A stretch of 62,087 nt of DNA from Pseudomonadota bacterium (GCA_025356815.1 JANXQL010000067.1:1-62087), one strand, 5' to 3'; positions 27,034 to 36,130 are shown, counted from the first letter of the stretch. Program-made: numbers and translations. Notes: generated from the sequence alone by a model not told the origin.

Positions 27034-27612
27034 TCAGCGCGCCTGCGCGTGGTACTCGGGATTGGGCATCATGTCGGTCGCGGTCGCGACCCGGTTGGTG
27101 AGATTGAAAAAGCCCACCACGCTGGCGGCGTCCCAGATCTCCCGCTCCCCGAGTCCCGCCGAGCGCAGCAGGGCTCGATCCTCCTCGCCCACCTCGGCCG
27201 GCGTGACGGTCAGCTTGTGAGCGAAGGCCAGCAGGGCGTGCTGGCGCGGCGGCAGCGGCGCGGTGCGCCAGTTCATGACCAGCATCTCGCCGAGTTCCCT
27301 GTCGCCGCTGAGCTGGCGTACGGCGGCCCCGTGCGCGGTCAGGCAGTAGTAGCAGCGGTTTGCAGAGGAGACGACGACGGCGATCATCTCGCGCTCGAGC
27401 TTGGTCAGCCCCGAGTCCGCGAGCATCAGCTCGTTGTACATGCCGATGAACGCCCGCAGCTTGGCGGCGTCGAAGCTGTAGGCCGCGAGCACGTTCGGCA
27501 CGAAGCCGAGTTTCTGCTCGCAGACCGCGAAGTACTTCTGCAGGTCGGCATCGAGCTTGGCGCGCGTCGGGCGGCGGATCCTGAGCCCGGTGATCTGCTT
27601 GGGCTGTGGCAT
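27034..27612 (-). CDS. AhpD-like peroxidase-related protein
   Basis: 192 residues from the ATG at 27612 (AAGGAG upstream). The carboxymuconolactone decarboxylase/AhpD fold is shown by C87-YY-C90-LTAH94 and the downstream proton-relay region (ANRCYYCLTAHGAAVRQLSG). The last third (GEREIWDAASVVGFFNLTNRVA) is the usual peroxidase-related helix. Probably disulfide-dependent peroxide or hydroperoxide reduction. It is divergent from the helicase gene. Confidence 0.9.
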   Translation of the reverse strand: MPQPKQITGLRIRRPTRAKLDADLQKYFAVCEQKLGFVPNVLAAYSFDAAKLRAFIGMYNELMLADSGLTKLEREMIAVVVSSANRCYYCLTAHGAAVRQLSGDRELGEMLVMNWRTAPLPPRQHALLAFAHKLTVTPAEVGEEDRALLRSAGLGEREIWDAASVVGFFNLTNRVATATDMMPNPEYHAQAR

Positions 27613-27742
27613 CGATGTGCTCCTTCGCTGCATGGCCGTCGGGTGCGCGACGCAGCAAGAGCGCGTGCGGCGCCGAAGTGTACCTCCGCCCTCGCGACCC
27701 CCGGGGCTGGATAAACGTACAGTCACCGCCGATAATCCAGCG

Positions 27743-29821
27743 ATGGCTGCCGACCCCCTCGACGTCCTCAATCCCGAACAGCGTGCTGCGGCGACGTGGG
27801 GCGAGCGCGACGGCGCGCGGGGGGTGCGGGCCGGCCCCCTGCTGGTCATCGCCGGGGCGGGCACCGGCAAGACGCAGACGCTTGCGCACCGTGTCGCCCA
27901 TCTGGTCCTGCAGGGCGTGGACCCGGCGCGGATCCTGTTGCTGACGTTCTCGCGGCGGGCCGCCGAGGAGATGACCCGTCGTGCCGAGCGGATCGTCGCG
28001 GCGTCGCTCGGCCGCCCACAAGGGTCCGGTGCGGCGCGGCGCGACGCACGACTGCCCTGGGCGGGCCCGTTCCACTCGATCGGCAACCGGCTGCTGCGCC
28101 TGCACGCGCGCGAGGTGGGTCTCGATCCCGCGTTCAGCATCATCGATCGCGGCGACAGCGCGGACCTGCTGGACGTCGTTCGCCACGGGCTCGGCCTGTC
28201 GGCGCGCGACAAGCGCTTCCCGCGCAAGGACACGTGCCTTGCGATCTACTCGCACCGCATCAATACGCTCCAGCCGCTGGCCGCGACGCTGGCCGCGCAC
28301 TGGCCGTGGTGCGCCGGCTTCGAGGCCGAGCTGACACAGCTGTTCCGGGCCTACGTCGAGCGCAAGCAGGCACAGCAGCTGCTCGACTACGACGACCTGC
28401 TGCTCTACTGGCACGGCATGGTCGGCGACCCGCTCCTGGCGCGACATGTCAGCGCGCTGTTCGAGCACGTGCTTGTCGACGAGTACCAGGACACCAATCG
28501 CCTGCAGGCCGGAATCCTCAGGTCGCTGCGCCCCGCCGGCGAGGGGCTCACCGTCGTCGGCGACGATGCACAGTCGATCTACTCGTTCCGCGCCGCGACC
28601 GTCGACAACATCCTCGAATTCCCCGCCCAGTACTCGCCGGCCGCGAAGGTCGTGACGCTGGTGCGCAATTACCGCTCCACCCAGCCGATCCTGGACGCCG
28701 CGAACGCGTTGATCGCGGCAGCCGAGCGCAAGCACGACAAGCAGCTCGTCGCGCATCGCGGCGGGGGCGCCCGACCGCGACTCGTATCGGTCGCGGACGA
28801 TCGCGGCCAGGCCGACTATGTGATCGACGAGGTGCTCAGGCAGCGCGAGGCGGGCGTACCGCTCAGGCGCCAGGCGGTGCTGTTCCGCTCAGGGCATCAC
28901 AGCGATTTCCTCGAGGTCGAGCTCACCCGCCGCAACATCCCCTTCGTGAAGTACGGTGGCCTCAAGTTCCTCGAGGCGGCGCACGTCAAGGACTTCCTCG
29001 CGGTGCTGCGCTGGGCCGACAACCCGCGCAATCGGATCGCGGCGTTTCGGGCGCTGCAGCTGCTGCCGGGCATGGGACCTGCACACAGCGACCGGTGCCT
29101 TTCAACCCTCGCCGCGGCACCGACGCTTTCGGTGGGACTGGCGTCGTTCGAGGCGCCGGCGGCGGCCCGCGCCGAGTGGCCTGCGCTGGTGACGCTGCTC
29201 AGCTCGCTGTCGTCGCCGAGCGCCGCCTGGCCGGGCCAGGCCGAGCGCGTGCGCGACTGGTACCTCCCGCACCTGGAGCGCAACTACGATGCCGCCTTCG
29301 TGCGCGCGGGCGACCTTGAGCAGCTCGTGCGGATCGCGGGCGGATATCCGGACCGGGAGCGATTCCTCACCGAGCTTGCGCTCGACCCGCCGCAGGCGAG
29401 CGGCGACCTGTCGGGCCCGCCGCTGCTCGATGAGGACTACCTCGTGCTGTCCACCGTGCATTCGGCGAAGGGACAGGAGTGGCAGTCCGTCTACCTGCTC
29501 AACGTCAACGATGGCAACTTTCCCTCCGAGTTCGCCGCCGGCGACCCGGCGCTGCTGGAAGAGGAGCGCCGCCTGCTGTACGTGGCGATGACCCGAGCCC
29601 GCGACGCACTGCACCTGATCACGCCGCTGCGCTACTACGTCACGCAGCAGCCGCGCTTCGGCGACGCGCACGTCTACGGCGCGACCAGCCGCTTCCTGAC
29701 GCCTGCGGTGCTGGCGACGCTCGAGGCGACCGGCCCTGCGCCTGCGGCAGCGGAATTCGCCGCGTCACGCCCGCAGGTGCGTGTCGACGTCGCCGCGACG
29801 CTGCGGGCGCTGTGGGACTAG
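27743..29821 (+). CDS. UvrD/Rep-family ATP-dependent DNA helicase
   Basis: 692 residues. Walker A GAGTGKTQT (38-46) with NPEQRAAA before it (Q-motif-like), Walker B VLVDEYQDTNRLQ, motif III VVGDDAQSIYSFRAA, motif IV region VRNYRSTQPIL, motif V VLSTVHSAKGQEW and motif VI RRLLYVAMTRARD. These are the SF1A 3'-5' helicase motifs in order. The length is typical for Rep/UvrD-type repair helicases, without a nuclease domain. Which member it is cannot be decided from sequence alone. The divergent gap to the AhpD-like gene is 130 bp. Confidence 0.93.
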   Translation: MAADPLDVLNPEQRAAATWGERDGARGVRAGPLLVIAGAGTGKTQTLAHRVAHLVLQGVDPARILLLTFSRRAAEEMTRRAERIVAASLGRPQGSGAARRDARLPWAGPFHSIGNRLLRLHAREVGLDPAFSIIDRGDSADLLDVVRHGLGLSARDKRFPRKDTCLAIYSHRINTLQPLAATLAAHWPWCAGFEAELTQLFRAYVERKQAQQLLDYDDLLLYWHGMVGDPLLARHVSALFEHVLVDEYQDTNRLQAGILRSLRPAGEGLTVVGDDAQSIYSFRAATVDNILEFPAQYSPAAKVVTLVRNYRSTQPILDAANALIAAAERKHDKQLVAHRGGGARPRLVSVADDRGQADYVIDEVLRQREAGVPLRRQAVLFRSGHHSDFLEVELTRRNIPFVKYGGLKFLEAAHVKDFLAVLRWADNPRNRIAAFRALQLLPGMGPAHSDRCLSTLAAAPTLSVGLASFEAPAAARAEWPALVTLLSSLSSPSAAWPGQAERVRDWYLPHLERNYDAAFVRAGDLEQLVRIAGGYPDRERFLTELALDPPQASGDLSGPPLLDEDYLVLSTVHSAKGQEWQSVYLLNVNDGNFPSEFAAGDPALLEEERRLLYVAMTRARDALHLITPLRYYVTQQPRFGDAHVYGATSRFLTPAVLATLEATGPAPAAAEFAASRPQVRVDVAATLRALWD

Positions 29822-29864
29822 CCCCAGCCGTGCTAGCGTGGCTGCAGTCGGCACGGGGAGCGGC

Positions 29865-31763
29865 ATGCAGGATCAGGCGAAAACCAGCCGCGCGGGGACC
29901 ACCCGCCGCGCCTTGATGCGGGGGGTCGCCGCTGGCGTCGCGGCGGCGTTGCTGCCGGGCGTCGAGGCCTGCAGCGCGGGCGGCGCGGTGGCCGGCCTGC
30001 AGGACCTGCCCGGCTACTATCCGCCGACGCTGACCGGCCTGCGCGGCAGCCATGCCAGCGTGCTCGAGGCCGGGCACGCGCTGCGCGACCACCGCGCGCG
30101 GCCGACGGCGCGTGCCACGGGCGAGGCCTACGACTTGGTCGTCGTCGGTGGCGGCATCAGCGGCCTTACCGCCGCCTACCTGTACCGCGAGCGCCTGCCG
30201 GGCGCGCGCGTACTGGTGCTGGAGAACCATGACGACTTCGGTGGCCACGCCAAGCGCAACGAGTTCTGGCTCGACGGCCGGCTGCACCTGATGAACGGCG
30301 GAACCTACAGCATCGAAAGCCCGCGGCCGTACAGCGCTGTCGCCGACGGCGTGCTGCAGCGGCTCGGCATCGACGCCACGGCCCTGGCCGAGCGCATCCA
30401 GTCACCGCGCTATTACGAGTCGCTCGGCCTGCAATCGGGCTTCTTTCTCGATCGGGAGACCTTCGGCCGCGACCAGCTGCTGCGTCGTGATGCCGCCACG
30501 CCCTGGGCCCGGACCCTCGTCGACGCGCCGCTGTCGGCCCGGGCGCGCGCGGACATCGCCCGGCTGGAGGAGTCACGGCCCGACTATCTGGCGGGCATGA
30601 CGCTGGACGCGAAACAGTCACTGCTCGCCAGCACGAGCTACGCCGCGTTCCTGCGCGATCACGTGCACATGGATCCGGCGGCCATCGCGTTCTACCAGCA
30701 GCGCACGCACGGCCTGTGGGGCGTCGGCATCGATGCGGTCGCGGCGCTGGAGGCCTGGGGCCAGGCGCTGCCGGGGTTCGAGGGCCTTGGCCTTGCGCGG
30801 CATGCAACGCCGCTGATGGGCCCGACCGCGGCCGGCTACATCGAGACCGGCGGATCGGTCGACGTCCACCTGCCCGACGGCGGGGCGACGATCGCGCGCG
30901 CACTGGTGCGTGCGCTCGTACCCGCGGCGCTGCCGGGCAGCGGCCTTGACGATCTGGTCACGGCGCGGGCCGACTATGCGGCGCTGGATCGGCCGGGCCA
31001 GCCGACACGCGTGCGCCTGAACGCGACCGTCGTCAACGTCGCCAACCTCGGGCGCGGCGACGAGGGCGTGCGAATCGAGTACCTGCGCGGAGCGACGGCG
31101 CACACGCTGCTTGCGCGCCACTGCGTGCTCGCGTGCTGGAACGCAGTGATCCCGCATCTGTGTCCGGAGCTGCCGCCGACGCAGCAGGCCGCGCTGCACG
31201 AGGCGGTCAAGACGCCGCTGGTCTACGCCAGCATCGCGATCGAAAGTGCCCGAGCGTTCGCAGCCCTCGGCGTGCGCGAGATCCACGCGCCCGGCGGCTA
31301 CTTCAGCGACGTCTCGCTCAACGAATGCGTCGCGGTGGGGCGTTATGCGACGCCACGAACCACGGACTCGCCCACGCTGGTGCGGATGACACGCACGCCG
31401 TGCGCGCCTGGGCTTGCCGAGCACGAGCAGAACCGGGTCGGCCGCGCGCAGCTGCTCGCGACGCCGCTCGCCACCTACCAGAGCGAGGTGCGCTCGCAGC
31501 TGCAGCGTATGCTCGGCTCCGGCGGCTTCGACGCGGCTCGAGACATCCTCGCGATCACGATCAACCGCTGGCCGCATGGCTATGCGCGCGAGTTCAATCC
31601 GCTGTGGGAGCGCTGGCAGCCGGAAGGGCAACGCGCGCACGTTGTCGGCCGCGCCCGCCGCGGCGCGATCTCGATCGCAAACTCCGATGCCGCGAGCTTT
31701 GCCTACATGGATGCAGCGATCGAACAGGCGCACCGCGCCGTCCACGAACTGCTCGGCGCCTGA
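29865..31763 (+). CDS. Tat-type exported FAD/NAD(P)-binding oxidoreductase
   Basis: 632 residues from the ATG at 29865 (GGGGAG upstream). The twin-arginine-like leader TTRRALMRG (12-20) precedes a hydrophobic stretch and a cysteine in GVEACS, so export by Tat, perhaps as a lipoprotein. The dinucleotide-binding fold VVVGGGISGLTAAYL (92-106) and an NAD-type second part are typical of flavin amine oxidase/NAD(P)-binding proteins. No further catalytic signature was recognised. It lies 43 bp after the helicase gene and 15 bp before a secreted amidohydrolase. Confidence 0.8.
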   Translation: MQDQAKTSRAGTTRRALMRGVAAGVAAALLPGVEACSAGGAVAGLQDLPGYYPPTLTGLRGSHASVLEAGHALRDHRARPTARATGEAYDLVVVGGGISGLTAAYLYRERLPGARVLVLENHDDFGGHAKRNEFWLDGRLHLMNGGTYSIESPRPYSAVADGVLQRLGIDATALAERIQSPRYYESLGLQSGFFLDRETFGRDQLLRRDAATPWARTLVDAPLSARARADIARLEESRPDYLAGMTLDAKQSLLASTSYAAFLRDHVHMDPAAIAFYQQRTHGLWGVGIDAVAALEAWGQALPGFEGLGLARHATPLMGPTAAGYIETGGSVDVHLPDGGATIARALVRALVPAALPGSGLDDLVTARADYAALDRPGQPTRVRLNATVVNVANLGRGDEGVRIEYLRGATAHTLLARHCVLACWNAVIPHLCPELPPTQQAALHEAVKTPLVYASIAIESARAFAALGVREIHAPGGYFSDVSLNECVAVGRYATPRTTDSPTLVRMTRTPCAPGLAEHEQNRVGRAQLLATPLATYQSEVRSQLQRMLGSGGFDAARDILAITINRWPHGYAREFNPLWERWQPEGQRAHVVGRARRGAISIANSDAASFAYMDAAIEQAHRAVHELLGA

Positions 31764-31778
31764 GTCGACGGAGTCACG

Positions 31779-33572
31779 ATGAAGTCGACGATTTGCATGC
31801 TCCTGCTGCTCGCGGCGACGGCCGCGGGCGCGGCCACGGCGGCGGCGCAGCCGACCGCCGACCTCGTGCTGATCAACGGCCGGGTGCTCACCGTCGATGC
31901 GCGCGATTCGGTCGCGCGTGCGATCGCTGTTCGCGATGGCCGCATCCTGCTGGTCGGCTCCAACCGCGCCGTCCGGGCGCTGATCGGCCGTGACACGACC
32001 GTGGTCGACCTACGCGGCCGTACTGCGACCCCGGGCCTGATCGACGCGCATGCGCACATCTCGTCGGGCGGGCTTGCGGCCGTCACGGCGGTCGACCTCG
32101 GTGGCGCACGCAGCGTCGTCGAGGTCGTCGCCCTGCTGTCGGCGCGGGCGAAGACGCTGGCGCCCGGCGCGTGGCTGCTGGGCAGTGGTTGGGACGAGGG
32201 GAAGCTCGCCGAGCACCGTTACGTCGAGGCGCGTGACCTCGACGCGGTGACGCAGGCCAACCCCATCTGGATCGACCATACGACGGGGCACTACGGTACG
32301 GCGAACAGCCGCGCGCTCGCGCTCGCCGGCATCACCGCCGCGAGCATCGATCCGCCAGCCGGGACGATCGATCGCGACGCGTCGGGCGTGCCGACGGGCG
32401 TTTTGAAGGAGGGCGCCCGCGACCTGCTGCAGACGTTCATCCCCGAGCCGAGCATGGCGGACCGGCGCGCTGGCATCCTCGCGAGCCTGCGGCTGATGAA
32501 CCGCGAGGGGATGACCGCCGCGAAGGACCCGAACATCGACGCCGCCGACTGGGAGGCCTACGCCGCGCTGGCGGCCGAGGGGCGACTGAGCGCGCACGTC
32601 TGCACGCTATGGAACACCGGCACGACGCTCGCCTCGGCACAGGCGATGCTTGCGCGCCTCGCCGCGCTGCCCGGTCCGCGCAACCACACCGCCGGCGCCG
32701 ACCTCGTCTCCTGTGGCGTCAAGATGTTCATGGATGGCAGCGGCGGCGCGCGCACCGCCTGGCTGTACGACGACTGGCATCGCCAGAGCACGGCGCTTGA
32801 CGCGGGCAACCGCGGTTACCCGCTGCTGGAGCCCGAGGTCTACCGCGCGATGGTGCGGTTGTTCAACGACGCGGGCATCCACATCGGCACCCACGCGATC
32901 GGCGACCGCGCGATCGACTGGGTCGTGGACAGCTATGCCCTGGCCCTGGCGGCGCACCCGACCGCGGGCCTGCGGCACAGCATCATCCACGCCAACATCC
33001 CGACCGATCACGCGATCGAGACGATGGCACGCCTGCAGCGCCAGTTCGATGCCGGCTACCCGGAGGCGCAGGCGCCGTTCAGCTGGTGGATCGGCGATAC
33101 CTATGCGGGCAACTTCGGACCCGAGCGCGCCGCCCGCCTGAACCCGTTCCACACCTACCTCGAGCGGGGCGTGCGCTGGGCGGGCGGCTCTGACTACGAC
33201 GTGACGCCGCTGCCGGCGCGTTTTGGCCTGTGGGCGTCGATCGCACGCGAAACGCTGCAGGGGACATGGGGCAAGCAGCCGTTCGGGACGCGCGAGGCGG
33301 TGGACGTGCACGCCGCGCTGCGCTCCTACACGCGCTGGGCGGCGACGCAGCTGTTCATCGAGGACGAAGCGGGGTCGCTCGAGCGCGGCAAGAGCGCGGA
33401 CATCGCCGTATGGGACCGCGATCCCTATCGCGTGCCGACCGCGGCGCTGAAGGACCTGCAGTGCGAACTGACGCTCTATCGAGGCAGGATCGTCCACCGC
33501 GCGGCGAACTCGCCGCTGCGGATCAAGAGTGGCGCCGTGCGCGCTAGCGGTTCCGCGGCTTCCGGAACCTGA
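31779..33572 (+). CDS. Secreted amidohydrolase (YtcJ-like, amidohydrolase 3)
   Basis: 597 residues with a signal peptide (MLLLLAATAAGAA, cleavage before QPTADL likely). The metal site TPGLIDAHAHIS is preceded by the N-terminal sandwich LVLINGRVLTV. The other barrel motifs are CGVKMFMDGSGGARTAW (the lysine near 310), IGTHAIGDRAIDWV and GSDYDVTPL. A secreted metal-dependent hydrolase of carbon-nitrogen or related bonds; no substrate can be given. Its end overlaps the convergent methyltransferase gene by 29 bp. Confidence 0.9.
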   Translation: MKSTICMLLLLAATAAGAATAAAQPTADLVLINGRVLTVDARDSVARAIAVRDGRILLVGSNRAVRALIGRDTTVVDLRGRTATPGLIDAHAHISSGGLAAVTAVDLGGARSVVEVVALLSARAKTLAPGAWLLGSGWDEGKLAEHRYVEARDLDAVTQANPIWIDHTTGHYGTANSRALALAGITAASIDPPAGTIDRDASGVPTGVLKEGARDLLQTFIPEPSMADRRAGILASLRLMNREGMTAAKDPNIDAADWEAYAALAAEGRLSAHVCTLWNTGTTLASAQAMLARLAALPGPRNHTAGADLVSCGVKMFMDGSGGARTAWLYDDWHRQSTALDAGNRGYPLLEPEVYRAMVRLFNDAGIHIGTHAIGDRAIDWVVDSYALALAAHPTAGLRHSIIHANIPTDHAIETMARLQRQFDAGYPEAQAPFSWWIGDTYAGNFGPERAARLNPFHTYLERGVRWAGGSDYDVTPLPARFGLWASIARETLQGTWGKQPFGTREAVDVHAALRSYTRWAATQLFIEDEAGSLERGKSADIAVWDRDPYRVPTAALKDLQCELTLYRGRIVHRAANSPLRIKSGAVRASGSAASGT

Positions 33573-34470
33573 GGGTGAAGCGGTCGCTCTCGCCGATGGC
33601 GGCGTAGCGATCGCGGTCCTTGTCGCCGAGCCGCCAGGTCGGCGGCAGCGTCCACACGCCCTGGTCGTAGTCGCGCGTGTCCTTCGCGTTGGCGTTGACC
33701 TCCGACGAGCCGATGAACTCGAAACCGGCCTTCTCGATCAGGTCGATCGCGAACTGCTCGTTGACGTAACCGAGGCGCGCGCGCGGATCGGGGGCGGCGG
33801 CGGGATCGGCGCGATGGTCGACGACACCGAGCACGCCGTCGGGCTTGAGTGCGGTGAACATCGCCGCGAGCATCGCCGGCGCCACCTCGTCGCGGGCAAT
33901 CCAGTTGTGTAGGTTGCGGAAGGTCACGATCAGATCGACCGATCCCGGCGGCACCGGCGCGAGGGCGGCGGGGAACTGCAGCGCCGCGACCTCGACCTTG
34001 TCATACACTTCCGGCGCGGCGTCGAGCTTCGCGCGGAACGTTTGCACGCTGTCCTGCGTGAACTTGCTGTCCGCGGACGGATCGTAGCCCGCGGCGATGT
34101 AGCGGCCGCGGCCGCGCAGCAGCGGGGCGAGCACCTCGGTGTACCACCCGCCCGCGCCGGGCCAGACTTCCATGACCGTCTGGGTGTCGCGAATGCCGAA
34201 GAACTCCAGCGTCTCGCGCGGGTGACGGTAGACGTCGCGGGCGCGGTTCGCCGCCGAGCGCTGCGGGCCCTGCAGGACCTGGTCGAGCGCGGTCAGGGTG
34301 GCGGCGTCGCTGTGCGGCAGCCGCGGACCGGCCATGGTCGTCGCGGCGGGCGGGTTCGCGGCCGCGCCCCGCGGTGGGACCGGCGCGTGCGGGGCACTCG
34401 CACAGCCGGCGATCCACAGCGGCAGGACGACGACGAGGCAACGACATGCAGAGGAATGGGCAATGGGCAT
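33544..34470 (-). CDS. Exported lipoprotein, predicted SAM methyltransferase (COG4798-like)
   Basis: 308 residues from the ATG at 34470 (GGAG upstream). The N-terminus ends in a lipobox, LWIAGC, then a flexible proline-rich linker. The domain has the class I methyltransferase start VMEVWPGAGGWYTEVLAPLL (a motif I with a proline after the Trp) and IVTFRNLHNW. COG4798-type proteins are secreted and uncharacterised, so methyl transfer is not certain. A 13-bp hairpin lies just before its ribosome-binding site. Confidence 0.8.
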   Translation of the reverse strand: MPIAHSSACRCLVVVLPLWIAGCASAPHAPVPPRGAAANPPAATTMAGPRLPHSDAATLTALDQVLQGPQRSAANRARDVYRHPRETLEFFGIRDTQTVMEVWPGAGGWYTEVLAPLLRGRGRYIAAGYDPSADSKFTQDSVQTFRAKLDAAPEVYDKVEVAALQFPAALAPVPPGSVDLIVTFRNLHNWIARDEVAPAMLAAMFTALKPDGVLGVVDHRADPAAAPDPRARLGYVNEQFAIDLIEKAGFEFIGSSEVNANAKDTRDYDQGVWTLPPTWRLGDKDRDRYAAIGESDRFTLRFRKPRNR

Positions 34471-34485
34471 CAGCGTCTCCGTCGT

Positions 34486-34515
34486 GCGTCTGGCCGCCTA
34501 CCGGCGGCCAGACGC
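34486..34515. repeat. Strong 13-bp stem-loop
   Basis: GCGTCTGGCCGCC (34486-34498) pairs perfectly with GGCGGCCAGACGC (34503-34515) around TACC. It lies 6 bp upstream of the methyltransferase gene's ribosome-binding site and may alternatively terminate ccd transcripts, but no T tract follows. Confidence 0.8.
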
Positions 34516-34692
34516 GGATCCAAGCGGTGTGGACTCAACGTCATTGTACAGGGCCGCGTGCGGCGCCAGGCACGCAGCCGCTGGCCATCGCAGCCCGGAT
34601 TTGTCCCGCCGGAGAGTGGCCGTTGCCACGTCGATACCGCTCCGAATGCTTCGGATCGCGGCAGCGTTTAGCGCAAGCGCGTGCCGGCTCAT
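34498..34692 (-). CDS. Possible small ORF coupled to ccdB
   Basis: A 64-codon ORF starts with ATG at 34692, overlapping the ccdB stop (ATGA), on the same strand. It has no recognised domain, and its end runs into the stem-loop at 34486-34515. It may be chance or a third ccd-linked protein. Confidence 0.2.
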   Translation of the reverse strand: MSRHALALNAAAIRSIRSGIDVATATLRRDKSGLRWPAAACLAPHAALYNDVESTPLGSASGRR

Positions 34693-35006
34693 ACGCTGGC
34701 GAGCAGAAAGTCCAGCGCTGCGACAATCTTGTCGCGGTCTGCGGACGCATCGGCGGTGACGGGCCCGAGCTCACTCGCCGCAACTCCCGACAGTTGCGGA
34801 GTGACCATCAAGTAGGCTTTCCCGTCATTGCCGGGCGTGCGCATGAGTGTATGCATCGAACGCGCGCACGCTGAGGTGGCGGGCGAGAGTGGCACGACGA
34901 CTCGGGTCGCAAGAGGATCCAGCAGGCCCGATTGGATATCGAGCAGAAGCGGGAAACGCGCCCGGGTCTGCGCACTCTTGTTTCTGTAAACGACCAACTG
35001 TGGCAT
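34689..35006 (-). CDS. ccdB: CcdB-type toxin
   Basis: 105 residues from the ATG at 35006, which overlaps the ccdA stop by one base. The start MPQLVVYRNKSAQTRARFPL and PLLLDIQSGLLDPLATRVVVPL match the CcdB fold, and the C-terminus AALDFLLASV is as in the family, whose last residues (W-G-I in F-plasmid CcdB) poison DNA gyrase; here the very last residues differ. Family members trap gyrase on DNA. Length fits (101 in F plasmid). With ccdA it makes a chromosomal type II pair. Confidence 0.85.
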   Translation of the reverse strand: MPQLVVYRNKSAQTRARFPLLLDIQSGLLDPLATRVVVPLSPATSACARSMHTLMRTPGNDGKAYLMVTPQLSGVAASELGPVTADASADRDKIVAALDFLLASV

Positions 35007-35242
35007 CAGAAGCTGCGCAGCGTCTCGCCAAACGTTCCCCGTTCCTCGACGTCGCGGTTGCAGGCCTCGATGCTGTTGGCGTTTGAAGCGAGCCATTCGT
35101 CACGGCGCCGCTTGCGCAACTGCAGCTCCAAAGCGGCCTCAAGTGTCGCGGAAAGATTGATGTCGCAGTCTCGAGCAGCGGCCAGGAGGTCTGCCGAAAT
35201 CGAGACGTTCACTGCCTTCTTCGCGCGCTGCGGGGATGTCAT
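35006..35242 (-). CDS. ccdA: CcdA-type antitoxin
   Basis: 78 residues. The N-terminal half VNVSISADLLAAARDCDINLS fits the ribbon-helix-helix DNA-binding domain, and RRDEWLASNANSIEACNRDVEERGTF the disordered toxin-binding tail of CcdA. It binds and neutralises CcdB, and with it represses its own promoter. The start at 35242 lies 29 bp after the -10 box of a good promoter that contains TGCGCA repeats. The overlap with ccdB is the usual arrangement. Confidence 0.85.
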   Translation of the reverse strand: MTSPQRAKKAVNVSISADLLAAARDCDINLSATLEAALELQLRKRRRDEWLASNANSIEACNRDVEERGTFGETLRSF

Positions 35243-35262
35243 CGCTCACTTCCCATCATCAA

Positions 35263-35299
35263 ATGCGCACAATCTATGCGCAGCATGCGTGCCTGGCAA
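35263..35299 (-). promoter_or_regulatory. ccdAB promoter with TGCGCA operator repeats
   Basis: On the reverse strand TTGCCA (35299-35294) and TAGATT (35276-35271) are 17 bp apart. Two palindromic TGCGCA units (35264-35269 and 35277-35282) flank the -10 box 13 bp apart, and a GCATGC palindrome lies at 35283-35288. The arrangement suits repression by the CcdA or CcdAB complex. Confidence 0.6.
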
Positions 35300-35661
35300 T
35301 TTGCCTGGCGCACTTCTGCGCGGGTACACGGCGCCGACGGTACCCGCCAGCGAGATCATGGGATCTTCGACGGGCAGGGTCGTCGCGGACGATGCCGGCA
35401 GCGATTGCCCCGTATCCGCAGACGCAGCAGGCGGTTCCCCAGCCAGAAGCAGGTCCCGTGGTGGACGCCCGTTGCCTGAATCTCGCGCGGACCTATCCGT
35501 CCTTACGCTTGTCGGCGGCGAATCCCGCGGTTGCCTGTGCCAGGCGTGTGCGCTCGCCCGCCCTGAAGACTTTGTGCTCGGAGGAGGTCGGAACCGAATT
35601 CCGTCGCTTGCAAGGCACTGCTCTGAAGATGAAATTGGTCAGTGCGCAGTAACACCCTCAT
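35300..35661. other. Gene-free or degenerate stretch beside ccdAB
   Basis: No recognised gene in about 360 bp. A forward ORF from the ATG at 35392 to 35652 (86 residues) shows no domain and overlaps other open frames. Composition is less GC-rich than the neighbours, so this may be remnant foreign DNA. Confidence 0.4.
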
Positions 35662-35690
35662 AAAAGCAAAAACCCCGCCTTGTGGCGGGG
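35662..35690 (-). terminator. Rho-independent terminator of the RNA-binding protein gene
   Basis: On the reverse strand CCCCGCC (35690-35684) pairs with GGCGGGG (35679-35673) around ACAA, then TTTTTGCTTTT. It follows the stop of the RRM gene by 32 bp. Confidence 0.85.
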
Positions 35691-35722
35691 TCGTAAATCG
35701 CGCGTATCGCAAACGGACCGGA

Positions 35723-36130
35723 TCAGTAGCCGCGGCCGCCGTAGTCGCCGTCGCCGCCGCCGCCGCCTCCGCCACCGCCGTAGCCACCACCACCTCCGCC
35801 TCCGCCACCGCCACCGCCGTAGCCACCACCGCCACCGCGGGGGCCGCCATAGCCACCGCCGCCGCCGCCGCCCGGACGCGGGCCACGCGGTCGTTCCTGG
35901 GCTTCGTTCACGCGCAGCGGGCGTCCGCCCATGTTGAAGCCGTTCATCTGCGCGATGGCGGTCGCAGCGTCGGAACTCGCCATGTCGACAAACGCGAAGC
36001 CGCGCGGCCGGCCGGTCTCGCGATCGTTGATCAGCTTCACCGACTCGACCTTGCCGTGCTTCTCGAACAGCGAGCGCACTTCGTCTTCGGTCGCAGAGAA
36101 CGGAAGATTGCCTACGTAAATGGTCGTCAT
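35723..36130 (-). CDS. Glycine-rich RRM RNA-binding protein
   Basis: 135 residues. A single RRM with RNP2 IYVGNLPF (4-11) and RNP1 RGFAFVDM (43-50) is followed by a low-complexity tail of about 55 residues, nearly all glycine with spaced tyrosines (GGYGG units). This is the bacterial Rbp/cold-inducible layout, as in cyanobacterial and some proteobacterial RNA-binding proteins. It probably binds RNA, for example as a chaperone at low temperature. It has its own terminator and a long leader (about 240 nt). Confidence 0.92.
   Translation of the reverse strand: MTTIYVGNLPFSATEDEVRSLFEKHGKVESVKLINDRETGRPRGFAFVDMASSDAATAIAQMNGFNMGGRPLRVNEAQERPRGPRPGGGGGGGYGGPRGGGGGYGGGGGGGGGGGGYGGGGGGGGGDGDYGGRGY

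Noticed and set aside
35725-35880. GGC/GCC low-complexity tract resembling a tandem repeat
   Set aside because: It encodes the glycine-rich tail of the RRM protein in frame and needs no separate repeat call.
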